Positions 32,999 through 40,822 of a stretch of DNA of 64,000 nt are shown here, piece by piece; the stretch's first letter is position 1, and the number at the start of each line of letters is the position of its first letter. Under the pieces are notes generated by a model. That model worked only from the letters and a program-made list of their open reading frames with translations. It ran no database searches and was not told the DNA's origin. A program made the translations under genes and the position numbers. Origin of the DNA: Chitinophaga varians (GTDB lineage Bacteria; Bacteroidota; Bacteroidia; Chitinophagales; Chitinophagaceae); assembly GCF_014529945.1 (NCBI RefSeq), contig NZ_JACVFB010000001.1, positions 1,612,001 to 1,676,000 of the forward strand, written 5' to 3'.

Positions 32999-33652
32999 AT
33001 GGAAAATAAGCTGGAATTTATCATAGAGAGATTGTTGGGCCGTAAGCTGCAGCCGGAAGACGGTGTCAGTACAGCGGAGATAACGGCAGCAACGCAACGA
33101 TTGGGCATTGAACTGCCACCGGTACTGCAAACATTTTATCGGTTGGCCGGAAAAGAAGAAACCGTGATGGATGTTTTCCAGCATTTTACGCCGGTAGAAG
33201 AACTTTTTATGGAAGATGATAAACTGGTTTTTCTGGAAGAAAATCAAGGCGTGTGTGTATGGGGGATCGCACGGAATGAAATTAATAACGATCAGGCTAC
33301 GGTGTATCAATGCCCGTATCCGGATGATAAATGGTATGCAGAAGATGATACGTTGACTACTTTTCTCGAAGGCGTCCTGTACTATCAGTTTGCACAGGGC
33401 GGCTACGAATGGGTGGGCGCGCTCTATACCGGCATGGACGATCAGGAAATTGCAGGTGTATTGGAAGATGCAGAGCACTGGGAGAAAGTAGTAGACCAAC
33501 CAGGGGGGCTCGTGGTCTACTGGCGCCAGGATACCTTAATATGGTATTGCCCCGATCAGGAAGGAGGCGTCAGTGAATCGTTGTTCGCCAGCAGTCGTAC
33601 GGAAGAAGCGTACGATGACATGGAAGACCGTTATGCTTTTAAAGCATTATAG
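32999..33652 (+). CDS. SMI1/KNR4-like protein
   Basis: A 217-residue acidic cytoplasmic protein. The N-terminal part (TAEITAATQRLGIELPPVLQTFYRLAGKEE), followed by TPVEELFMEDDKLVFLEENQGVCVWGI, fits the SMI1/KNR4 (SUKH) fold, whose bacterial members often are immunity proteins against toxins. No toxin gene is visible nearby, so a housekeeping or orphan role is equally likely. It converges on the MocR gene, with a 6-nt overlap of coding ends. Confidence 0.7.
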   Translation: MENKLEFIIERLLGRKLQPEDGVSTAEITAATQRLGIELPPVLQTFYRLAGKEETVMDVFQHFTPVEELFMEDDKLVFLEENQGVCVWGIARNEINNDQATVYQCPYPDDKWYAEDDTLTTFLEGVLYYQFAQGGYEWVGALYTGMDDQEIAGVLEDAEHWEKVVDQPGGLVVYWRQDTLIWYCPDQEGGVSESLFASSRTEEAYDDMEDRYAFKAL

Positions 33653-35056
33653 GTTGCCCGCAATTTTGCCCAGCTGCTGAAGTTTGCGCTGCAACTGTTC
33701 TGACCACGGAAGACCCAGCGACAGCCGCATACAGTTATCAAATTGTTGTTGCAGCGTAAACATCCGTCCGGGTGAGATGCTGATCTTTTGCCGGATGGCC
33801 TGTTCGTAAAGCTCCGTGGTATCGATGTCTTTATGTAGCTCCACCCAGAGCGACAGCCCGCCTTGTGGCCGCGCTATACGTGTTCCCTCAGGGAAATGGG
33901 CTGTGATGGCATTCGTATAGTGGATACAGTTGGTATGCAAGGTGTCCCGTAGTTTTCGCAGATGCAGATCATAACCGCCGTTTTCCAGGAATGTGGCGAT
34001 GGCCTCCTGTGTAAGCGGGGAGGTGGATAACATATGCACATATTTCATTCGGAGCAGCTGCTCTTTATAGCGACCGGGAGAAACCCATCCCACGCGATAG
34101 CCCGGCGCCAGTGTTTTGGAAACAGAACTGCACCACAATACATTTCCGGTTTTATCAAATGCCTTACAGGAAGAAGGTCGTGAGGCCCCGAAATACAAAT
34201 CACTATACAGATCGTCTTCTATCAATGGCACCTGGTGCTGCTCCAACAGCTGCACCACCGTTTTTTTGTGCTCGTCCGGCATACAACAGCCCAGCGGCGT
34301 ACTGAAATTGGGCACGAGCAGACACAGATCGATATCCTTCACGACAGCTTTTAGTGCCTTTAAGTCGATACCTGTTTGCGGATGCGTAGGCAGCTCCAAC
34401 ACCCGTAAACCCATGCTCTGCGCCAGTTGCAGGATGCCGGAAAACAGCGGGCTTTCGGTGGCGATGGTGTCACCCGGTTTGGTGAGCGCCAGCATACAGA
34501 GGCTGACGGCATTCATGCCGCCGCTGGTGGTGATGATATCGTCCGGAGATAGACTGCCACCCCACATAAAACTACGCCTGGCGACGGCACGTCGCAGGTT
34601 TTCATTACCCGGTAGCGGCTCATAGCCGGTGCTGCTGTCTTTTAGTTCTCTCGAAGCTTTCAGCAGGCATTTGTTGAGCTTGGCCACAGGCAACATTTCG
34701 GGGGCCGGTACACCAACGGAAAAGAACGTCACACCTTTGCGCTCCGTGCCGCCATATATTTTACTGATCAGCTGGTCCGGTATGGAACGGCTGTCTTTCC
34801 CCGACGGTTTGCTGGCAGCCGGCAGGGGCAACTGACGGGGAGCTGCCGTTACAAAGTAACCGGACTGCGGCTTGGAGGTGATCAACGCTTTGCTTTCCAA
34901 TTCCAGATAAATCCGTTTGGCGGTATTCATGCTGATGCCCTGCTCCTGGCAGATGGTACGGATAGAAGGAAGCTTATCGCCCGGCTTCAGTACGCCGTTG
35001 CGGATCAATTGTGTGATCTTCTGCGCTATCTGTTGGTAGATATAGTCCTTCTTCAT
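33647..35056 (-). CDS. MocR-type (GntR/aminotransferase) regulator 1
   Basis: A 469-residue fusion of an N-terminal GntR winged helix (about 1-70, LKPGDKLPSIRTICQEQGISMNTAKRIYLELESKALI) with a fold-type I aminotransferase domain (about 105-465). The PLP lysine is K314 in SSVSKTLAPGYRVGW. MocR proteins sense amino compounds or PLP and control nearby genes. It is divergent from a GNAT acetyltransferase gene. Two direct repeats 30 bp apart flank its own -7 box (35072-35113). Confidence 0.93.
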   Translation of the reverse strand: MKKDYIYQQIAQKITQLIRNGVLKPGDKLPSIRTICQEQGISMNTAKRIYLELESKALITSKPQSGYFVTAAPRQLPLPAASKPSGKDSRSIPDQLISKIYGGTERKGVTFFSVGVPAPEMLPVAKLNKCLLKASRELKDSSTGYEPLPGNENLRRAVARRSFMWGGSLSPDDIITTSGGMNAVSLCMLALTKPGDTIATESPLFSGILQLAQSMGLRVLELPTHPQTGIDLKALKAVVKDIDLCLLVPNFSTPLGCCMPDEHKKTVVQLLEQHQVPLIEDDLYSDLYFGASRPSSCKAFDKTGNVLWCSSVSKTLAPGYRVGWVSPGRYKEQLLRMKYVHMLSTSPLTQEAIATFLENGGYDLHLRKLRDTLHTNCIHYTNAITAHFPEGTRIARPQGGLSLWVELHKDIDTTELYEQAIRQKISISPGRMFTLQQQFDNCMRLSLGLPWSEQLQRKLQQLGKIAGNL

Positions 35057-35071
35057 ACATCCCGGATTAAT

Positions 35072-35113
35072 TAACTGTATCTGTCAAAAATACAAAAATT
35101 GTAACTGTGTCCA
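35072..35113. promoter_or_regulatory. MocR operator pair around the promoter of regulator 1
   Basis: Direct repeats TAACTGTATCTG (35072-35083) and TAACTGTGTCCA (35102-35113) lie 30 bp apart. Between them, on the minus strand, TATTTTTG (35085-35092) fits the Bacteroidota -7 box. MocR regulators typically bind two direct repeats with about three-turn spacing. Confidence 0.55.
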
Positions 35114-35152
35114 TATGTTGTTTTTGATCATTTTTGTGGAAACATTTTTCAG

Positions 35153-35614
35153 ATGACCAATCAATGGGAGATTAAGACGGGCATCGGGCATATGGACCTC
35201 GCTGCCATACATCAGTTTCTGCAAAACGATTCCTACTGGGCGAAAGGGATCGATTTTGAATTAGTAAAAGCATCGCTGGAAAACTCTTTTTGTATCGGTG
35301 TGTTTCTGGACAACCAGCAAATTGGTTTTGCCCGTGTCATCACTGACTATACTACTTTCGGCTGGCTGGCAGATGTATTCGTTTTGCCGGCTTATCGCGG
35401 CAGGGGCATTTCCAAAGCGATGATGCGTTTTCTCACAGATCTGCCATGGGTAGGAAAACTGCGCCGGTTGATGCTGAGTACTTTGGATGCGCATGAATTG
35501 TACCGTGGCTACGGTTTCAAAAACCTGGGCAACGCGGCATCGATGATGGAAGTGCATCGGCCGGACGTATATCTCAAACCAACCACCGGAGAAGCGTCTG
35601 CGGTATCGGGATAA
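35153..35614 (+). CDS. GNAT-family N-acetyltransferase
   Basis: A 153-residue GNAT protein. The acetyl-CoA loop motif is VFVLPAYRGRGISKAMM (R/Q-x-x-G-x-G/A type), preceded by IGFARVITDYTTFGWLADVFV and followed by LRRLMLSTLDAHELYRGYGFKNL. It is divergent from MocR regulator 1 across a 96-nt region that holds the MocR operator pair, so it is the best candidate target of that regulator. The acceptor is unknown. Confidence 0.9.
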   Translation: MTNQWEIKTGIGHMDLAAIHQFLQNDSYWAKGIDFELVKASLENSFCIGVFLDNQQIGFARVITDYTTFGWLADVFVLPAYRGRGISKAMMRFLTDLPWVGKLRRLMLSTLDAHELYRGYGFKNLGNAASMMEVHRPDVYLKPTTGEASAVSG

Positions 35615-35618
35615 AAAA

Positions 35619-35655
35619 ATCCGGAGAAACTGGCGACATACCAATTTCTCCGGAT
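35619..35655 (-). terminator. Terminator between convergent genes
   Basis: ATCCGGAGAAA (35619-35629) and TTTCTCCGGAT (35645-35655) form an 11-bp stem. On the minus strand a run of seven T residues follows, fitting a terminator for the DoxX-like gene. The stem itself can also stop the GNAT transcript. Confidence 0.75.
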
Positions 35656-35677
35656 ATCCTGTATGATGAAGCGATGG

Positions 35678-36067
35678 TTAATCTTTGCTCAGGGGGATCA
35701 GATTGCGGATACGGTTGTCCTGCAAATACAATCCAGCCCAGGTGAGTATGCCAAAGAGCACGGCGAACCAGAAAGGTTGTGCTGCGCGGATCATGATGGC
35801 CACGGCGCCACCAAGATAGGCGGTGATCAGAATGGCGCCCAGCACCGCAGTACGGGGAATAGCGTACAAAATGGTGGCGATCAGCAGGACGAAGCCAATG
35901 AATTGTACCTGCGAAGCGGGCCAGCCCAGTGCCACAGAGCCTTCCATGGAATATTTATTCTGGATAATTTTCATAATAGCATCAAACAGTGAAAACAGAA
36001 TCACCAGAATGCTGATTACTTTGCCCGTGATGCGAACAGGTTTTGAAGGAGCAGTTATCGTTGTCAT
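35678..36067 (-). CDS. DoxX-like small membrane protein
   Basis: A 129-residue protein with four hydrophobic segments (about 13-33, 50-70, 75-93, 98-115), of DoxX-like type. The pattern VISILVILFSLFDAIMKI, then WPASQVQFIGFVLLIATILYAIPRTAVLGAILITAYLGGAVAIMIR, is typical of the DoxX_2 group. The function is unknown; members are often linked to redox or surface stress. It is monocistronic. Confidence 0.85.
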   Translation of the reverse strand: MTTITAPSKPVRITGKVISILVILFSLFDAIMKIIQNKYSMEGSVALGWPASQVQFIGFVLLIATILYAIPRTAVLGAILITAYLGGAVAIMIRAAQPFWFAVLFGILTWAGLYLQDNRIRNLIPLSKD

Positions 36068-36314
36068 GAGTGTAATTGTTTAGTTTAGGTTTTAAATAGA
36101 TAGTGAATCATTGTTGTCAATAACCCTCAAACGCTTCCGGAAAACCTTGTGGTGATTGACTGATACAAAAGTACTGTCAATTGTGATAACGAATGTTGTG
36201 TAAATCCGACATTCTTGGGGGGTGTTTGCGGCGAATAAAAAAAGGAGCGACTTAAAAAGGCTGGTGCTGTGTCCTTAGCAGCTTTATGTTGGAAAGAACT
36301 ATTAATATATTAGT

Positions 36315-36332
36315 CCAGGGCTTCAGCCCTGG
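36315..36332. repeat. REP-like palindrome, copy 4
   Basis: CCAGGGCTTCAGCCCTGG. It overlaps the 3' end of the small minus-strand gene and supplies its stop codon (CCCAGGGCTGA, with TGA inside the palindrome). Confidence 0.75.
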
Positions 36333-36625
36333 GAGATAGCAGCAATGTGCTCGCTGGAAAAAGTAATCTCATCTCCCTGCTGTATCGCTTTGACGTGTTG
36401 CATAGGAGAGAGTAATATACCCTTGTACTGATGGGCTTCCACGGCCGTGACTTTTGCCAGCAGCCGCTCTGCTTTACGGCCGGAAGTACTGAAACCATAA
36501 ACAAAAAACAGACAAACGGTGTCGCCGTGGGTCAGACGGGACAACTCTTCTGCGGCGGGCTTACTGAATACCCCGGGATTTTCTGCAAGGATCGCGGATA
36601 CGTTCTCGAACTGTAATGACGCCAT
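36323..36625 (-). CDS. Small protein of unknown function
   Basis: A 100-residue cytoplasmic protein I cannot assign firmly. Text such as LTHGDTVCLFFVYG, RLLAKVTAVEAHQYKGILLSPMQHVKAIQQGDEITFSSEHIAAI resembles the DUF2314/YegJ-like fold, where a polymer-binding beta domain reads GDxVxVxF and PxxxxxLxxGDxIxFxxxxI. The last codons and the stop lie in a REP-like palindrome, so the C-terminus may have been reshaped by that element. Confidence 0.7.
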   Translation of the reverse strand: MASLQFENVSAILAENPGVFSKPAAEELSRLTHGDTVCLFFVYGFSTSGRKAERLLAKVTAVEAHQYKGILLSPMQHVKAIQQGDEITFSSEHIAAISQG

Positions 36626-36670
36626 ATGGTTAAATTGATTATTGGTTGCTGCGACGAGGAATCACTCTAA

Positions 36671-36764
36671 TTTACGAATTTTTTGATGTACGATTTTTTG
36701 ATTTTTGGGGATACATATAAGCGATCCCCAAAATCAAAAAATCGTACATCAAAAAATTCGTAAA
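36671..36764. repeat. Long A/T-rich inverted repeat (41-bp arms)
   Basis: The left arm 36671-36712 and right arm 36724-36764 are complementary over about 41 bp with a single 1-nt bulge and an 11-nt loop. The arms contain the blocks TTTACGAA, TTTTTTGAT, TACGATTTTTTGATTTT and GGGGAT. It lies 4 nt past the stop of the esterase-like gene and is the same family as the element at 58708-58831. It will act as a strong terminator for the minus strand. Confidence 0.8.
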
Positions 36765-36768
36765 TGTT

Positions 36769-38040
36769 TCATCGGTCCACCGGAGTAGATGTGTGGATAT
36801 AAAAGAGACCGTCGAAAACATTCGGCCAGATGCCTTTCAGGGGAATGAAATCAAACAGGGTACCCCGTTGTTTTTGCTGCAACCAGCCTTTTGCGGTGCG
36901 GTAGTCTGTAAATGCCTGCGCATAGCCGGTAGCGTCGAGTTGCCCCTCTACACTGGCCGGTACTGCCGGCGGTACGTTGGCGGTTTGGCCATTGTTGAAG
37001 TCAATGTAGGTACCGGTGGTTCCGGAGAAACCGACTGCATAAGCCGCCTTACCGAAATGTTTGCTCACGGTAACGCCCATGGGTACATATGTTTGCAGGA
37101 AAGGAACAGGCTTGCCGTTGGCGTCTTCCAACATGCTGGTATTTTTAGCGATGTGGATGTTATGCGCCCACACGATGATTTTTTTGCCGGGAAATACTTT
37201 CTCCGCCAGCCAGATAAAGTTTTCTGCCATCTGCTTATCACGCACACTCAACTCATTGCCGGTAACCAGGCCCCAGTAACGCAGTGCCTGCGACTCGATA
37301 CTTTCGGTCACTTTCAACCAGAAACCAGGGGAGGCGGTGAAGTGCACCGGTTTATCCTGCTCTTTAGACAACGTCGCTTTGAGTTTGTTCAGCACTGTAA
37401 AGAAAGTTTCCTGCTCAGCTGCGGTAGGCCGGTATTGGTTGGAGGCGAACGTTGCCACGGCTACACGCCGGAACAGCTGCCAGCTGCTGTCCGGCAGGGA
37501 AATATGTTTTTGTTGCAGAAACTGTTCAAAGTCCGGAAACAGTTTCGTCTTCGCAAACTCGCCGGAGTGTTGACTTTCAAAACCGGTAACGATGAGCGGC
37601 TTAGCGCTTTTTACATTCGCCTGAACGTAATCGTGCAGGGGCTGCATCTGTTTACTGGTGGCCCACATGAAGAAAAGGCTGCCGACGATCTCTTTGGAGT
37701 ACTGCCCGCCTTTGATGGTGTTGTCCCAGATGCGTGCGCAGTCATACAGGCCGCTTTCAAAAGCAAGGACTTCAAAGCCCATCTTTTCATGCAGGAATTT
37801 AATGAGCCGTGTTTTAGCGAGAAACGTAGTGGCTTCCCCGTGCGTTTGTTCTCCGAGCATCACTATCCTGGAACGGCCGATGGCGGCGCGGAATGGCTCC
37901 AGGTCTGCATAACGGTCATCCGAAGGGTCAATAGACCGGATCTCTGCAACGTTCGGAATGTTGGGCGCCTGTGCGGCGGCTGTCTGACTGTAGAAGGCGA
38001 AGGCCAGTATCAATGGCCGGAGGGATTTGCGTATAAGCAT
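36769..38040 (-). CDS. Erythromycin esterase-like protein, exported
   Basis: A 423-residue protein with a Sec signal peptide (about 1-23, AAAQA), then the erythromycin esterase-like fold. The catalytic motif is RIVMLGEQTHGEATTFLAKTRLIKFL (E64, H67, E69), followed by FEVLAFESG and IIVWAHNIHIAKN (a second conserved His). True Ere enzymes are cytoplasmic and open macrolide lactones. The export signal and the Bacteroidota context suggest another ester or ring-opening role in the periplasm, so antibiotic resistance should not be assumed. Confidence 0.88.
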   Translation of the reverse strand: MLIRKSLRPLILAFAFYSQTAAAQAPNIPNVAEIRSIDPSDDRYADLEPFRAAIGRSRIVMLGEQTHGEATTFLAKTRLIKFLHEKMGFEVLAFESGLYDCARIWDNTIKGGQYSKEIVGSLFFMWATSKQMQPLHDYVQANVKSAKPLIVTGFESQHSGEFAKTKLFPDFEQFLQQKHISLPDSSWQLFRRVAVATFASNQYRPTAAEQETFFTVLNKLKATLSKEQDKPVHFTASPGFWLKVTESIESQALRYWGLVTGNELSVRDKQMAENFIWLAEKVFPGKKIIVWAHNIHIAKNTSMLEDANGKPVPFLQTYVPMGVTVSKHFGKAAYAVGFSGTTGTYIDFNNGQTANVPPAVPASVEGQLDATGYAQAFTDYRTAKGWLQQKQRGTLFDFIPLKGIWPNVFDGLFYIHTSTPVDR

Positions 38041-38128
38041 AACTGTTAGTGCATAAAATGATGATACAGGGAAGTCGGCCTGACCGTGTAAAAGTACTAT
38101 CAGCCCGACCGGCCTCCCGGTAATTTAA

Positions 38129-38662
38129 TCATTTTCGCCTGATCAGGTATATGCCTGGTAATGGCAAATCTTCCAACGCATCTTGTTGACCTGTCTGCCG
38201 GAAATTGTTGGCCTCAAAGTAAGGCAGCAACGGACTACCAGTGTATTCATGCATCCACAGTGCGTCATAGGACTGACCCACCTGCAGGCACTTTTTCAGC
38301 AGCGCTTCTATGCAGCCACTGTCTGTATATTGTTGCAGCACGCCAAAACCAGTCAACCTTTTTGCCTTTTTTTCGGGGAGATGGTCCGGCCGTTTACCCG
38401 CAGAAGTGATCAGGGCGTATCCTGCCGGCTCGTTGCCGGCATATACCATGAGCCATTGGTTGGAGAAATTGTTGATGTCCGATGTAAGTTGTTGTGGGGT
38501 ATATCTGTTGAGATAATTGTCAAGCTGCGCGTCGGATAACTGTTGTCCGTATTTCTCTTTTGCCAGTTTTGCTATCAGGGAAAGCAGGGCCTGTATGCTG
38601 GCTTCGTTGACAACCACAAACCGGGTGGTGATATTCAGTGCAGTCTCCATTTCTTTAAGCAT
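38129..38662 (-). CDS. GNAT-like acetyltransferase
   Basis: A 177-residue GNAT-fold protein. The usual acetyl-CoA-binding strand and loop are seen as NQWLMVYAGNEPAGYALITSAG, then LTGFGVLQQYTDSGCIEALLKKCLQVGQSYDALWMHEYTGSPLLPYFEANNFRQTG. The Q/R-x-x-G-x-A loop is weak (LQQYTDSGC), so activity is uncertain. An ATG at codon 5 is an alternative start. It lies 76 nt after MocR regulator 2 on the same strand. Confidence 0.8.
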   Translation of the reverse strand: MLKEMETALNITTRFVVVNEASIQALLSLIAKLAKEKYGQQLSDAQLDNYLNRYTPQQLTSDINNFSNQWLMVYAGNEPAGYALITSAGKRPDHLPEKKAKRLTGFGVLQQYTDSGCIEALLKKCLQVGQSYDALWMHEYTGSPLLPYFEANNFRQTGQQDALEDLPLPGIYLIRRK

Positions 38663-38738
38663 TGTTTCACGGTAAAGGTAACCCGGCTATCCGTGTTCAC
38701 TGCGGTACACATCCTGTATAAAGAAACGGTACAGTTGT

Positions 38739-40148
38739 TTACAGCAGTGCTGCACCGGCTTTCTTAATAGCCCGTTTTCTGGCTGCCGTATAGGTATCGG
38801 CAAAAACCAGCCGGAAACAGTGCCGGAACGCGCCGGAAAAAGAAAAGGTGTCGCCCGGGGTGAACTGTACGCCTATACGCTGGCAGGCCTGATAAAAGGC
38901 ACCCATATCGGTATGGGCAGGCAGCTGTATCCAACTGTTATATCCGCCGGTGGGCCTGCTCATGGTGGTGCCCTCCGGAAACGACGAGCTGATAAGGTGC
39001 AAGGTGAGCCACGCATTTTTGGCCAGCTGTGTCCGGAACGAACGCAGATGCCGGTCGTAGCTGTTACTGCGCAACAACTGAGTGACTGTTTCCTGAAATA
39101 TCGGCGATACGGTACTGCCCAGGGCAAACCGTACCTGTTCGGCCTGAGACAGGTAGCGGCCGGCCGATAGCCATCCCAGCCGGATGCCGGGCGCCAGTGT
39201 TTTGGAATAAGAGGAAAATGTCATCACCAGACCGCTGTCGTCCAGCGCCTTCAGCGGCGCTGGACGTGCACCGCTGAAATGCAGGTCGCCATAAATATCA
39301 TTCTCTATTAGCGGAATATTGTGCAGCTGCGCCACTTCCAGCAAGGTCTGTTGCTGCGTGGGCGACAGGCTGGTGCCGGTGGGGTTATGGAAGTGAGGTG
39401 TCACCACGATTGCCCGCACTTTAGTGCGGTGGCATACTTTGCGAAGCACTTCCACATCAAAACCATCCGGGCCGACCGGTATTTCCACTACCCGTAGCCG
39501 TAGAACGGAAATGACTTCCAGCACAGAGAACACGCAAGGGCTTTCTACCGCCACCACATCACCGGGTACGCATACGGCCGACAAGGCAATGAATAATGCC
39601 TGCAACGCGCCATCTGTTATCAATAGCTCTTCTGCGCGGAAAGCAGTGCCATAACCTGCCGCCCGTTGTATGATCTGTTTTTTCAACGCCGGTGAGCCAC
39701 CGGCAGGGTAGTAGCGTAGTAAACCAGCGCCTTCCGTACGGACCACCTGTTGCAGCGTACGCAGCAGCAGCTTCTGTGGGATCATCAGATCGCCTGGCGC
39801 AGTCACGTGAAAAGCCGACAGGCTATGACGCCCTGCTGGCTGAGCAGTCGTAAGCGCCAGCCGATGTTGGAAAACAGCATCCCTTACAACCGGTGATCTG
39901 CCTGCTTTTGCGGACTTTTCGGCCACCTGTTGGCGGCTGACGAAATAACCGGAGCGTGGCAGGCTCTCCACCAGCCCACGCATCAGCAGGTCCTCATAAC
40001 CACGCTGGATAGTACTCATGCTGGCGCCATATTTTTCTTTCAGGGACCGTACCGAAGGCAGCTTATAGCCAGGCTGCCAAAGACCTTCCCGGATATTCTT
40101 CTCTATATCACGGGTAAATATTTCATGCCGGTAAGTTTTGATAGCCAA
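38739..40148 (-). CDS. MocR-type (GntR/aminotransferase) regulator 2
   Basis: A 469-residue GntR winged helix (about 1-75, WQPGYKLPSVRSLKEKYGASMSTIQRGYEDLLMRGL) fused to an aminotransferase domain (PLP lysine K316 in SSYSKTLAPGIRLGW). The only start that keeps the helix-turn-helix whole is TTG at 40148; no in-frame ATG occurs before codon 44. Its promoter has two direct repeats 31 bp apart around a -7 box, as for regulator 1. It is divergent from a VOC gene, the likely target. Confidence 0.9.
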   Translation of the reverse strand: MAIKTYRHEIFTRDIEKNIREGLWQPGYKLPSVRSLKEKYGASMSTIQRGYEDLLMRGLVESLPRSGYFVSRQQVAEKSAKAGRSPVVRDAVFQHRLALTTAQPAGRHSLSAFHVTAPGDLMIPQKLLLRTLQQVVRTEGAGLLRYYPAGGSPALKKQIIQRAAGYGTAFRAEELLITDGALQALFIALSAVCVPGDVVAVESPCVFSVLEVISVLRLRVVEIPVGPDGFDVEVLRKVCHRTKVRAIVVTPHFHNPTGTSLSPTQQQTLLEVAQLHNIPLIENDIYGDLHFSGARPAPLKALDDSGLVMTFSSYSKTLAPGIRLGWLSAGRYLSQAEQVRFALGSTVSPIFQETVTQLLRSNSYDRHLRSFRTQLAKNAWLTLHLISSSFPEGTTMSRPTGGYNSWIQLPAHTDMGAFYQACQRIGVQFTPGDTFSFSGAFRHCFRLVFADTYTAARKRAIKKAGAALL

Positions 40149-40189
40149 ATCTGTACTGTTTATTTATTGCAAATATACAATCTGTACCG
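40148..40189. promoter_or_regulatory. MocR operator pair around the promoter of regulator 2
   Basis: Direct repeats AATCTGTACTG (40148-40158) and AATCTGTACCG (40179-40189) are 31 bp apart. Between them, on the minus strand, TATATTTG (40170-40177) is a perfect TAnnTTTG box about 22 nt before the TTG start. The layout copies that of MocR regulator 1. Confidence 0.6.
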
Positions 40190-40300
40190 AAAAGCAGACG
40201 ACGGTCGTATTTTCCCACCATTATTGTCGCTTTTACACGCGGTGCCAACAGGAAATTCGACATAAGTTTGCATCAACATCAAACAAAAAAAAATTCATCT

Positions 40301-40699
40301 ATGGCAACAGCTATTTTCGTCAACCTGCCGGTTAAAGACCTTCAAAAGAGCATTCAGTTCTTTACACAGCTGGGTTACAGTTTTAATCCCCAGTTTACAG
40401 ATGATAAAGCAGGATGCATGGTGATTTCCGATACCATCTATGCGATGCTGCTCACAGAGCCTTTCTTCAAAACTTTTATTGATAAGGACATCTGCGATGC
40501 GAGCAAACAAACGGAATGTATCAACTGCCTTTCTGTTAACAGCAGGGAGGAAGTGGACGCTATCGTGGCTAAAGCAGTAGCCGGCGGCGCTACCACGCCC
40601 CGGGCGCCGCAGGACCATGGGTTTATGTATGGCCATGGTTTCCAGGACCTCGACGGCCATCTCTGGGAATATGTGTTCATGGAACCAACCCAAAGCTAA
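40301..40699 (+). CDS. VOC/glyoxalase-like protein
   Basis: A 132-residue VOC protein from ATG 40301 (MATAIFVNLPVKDLQKSIQFFTQLGYSFNPQF). The pattern GCMVISDTIYAMLLTEPFFKTF and the C-terminal GFMYGHGFQDLDGHLWEYVFM are typical of the glyoxalase/extradiol-dioxygenase-like group often annotated as lactoylglutathione lyase. It is divergent from MocR regulator 2 and followed by a bidirectional hairpin. The substrate is unknown. Confidence 0.9.
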   Translation: MATAIFVNLPVKDLQKSIQFFTQLGYSFNPQFTDDKAGCMVISDTIYAMLLTEPFFKTFIDKDICDASKQTECINCLSVNSREEVDAIVAKAVAGGATTPRAPQDHGFMYGHGFQDLDGHLWEYVFMEPTQS

Positions 40700-40820
40700 T
40701 TACGAATTAGGAATTAGGAATTACGAATGAAGGGCCTTTTTATGGGAAGTTACTTAGTATCCTCTCCATAAGAAAGCCCTTCATTCGTAATTCGTAATTC
40801 GTAATTTGTAATTCGTAATT
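40698..40820. repeat. Inverted repeat made of ATTCGTA 7-mers between convergent genes
   Basis: The right arm holds five tandem ATTCGTA-like 7-mers (40783-40817, one ATTTGTA) next to GCCCTTC. The left arm (40698-40735) is built of the complementary units and GAAGGGC. The inner part pairs further (CTTTTTATGG with CCATAAGAAAG). It fills the whole gap between the VOC gene and the AraC-type gene and should terminate both. Confidence 0.75.
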
Positions 40821-40822
40821 GA

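Noticed and set aside
36793..38049. A 418-codon open frame antisense to the esterase-like gene
   Set aside because: The minus-strand frame has a signal peptide and family motifs. The antisense product has no recognisable features.
40783..40820. Tandem 7-mers as a possible CRISPR array
   Set aside because: The period is 7 nt with no spacers and there are no cas genes; it is a simple tandem repeat in a hairpin arm.
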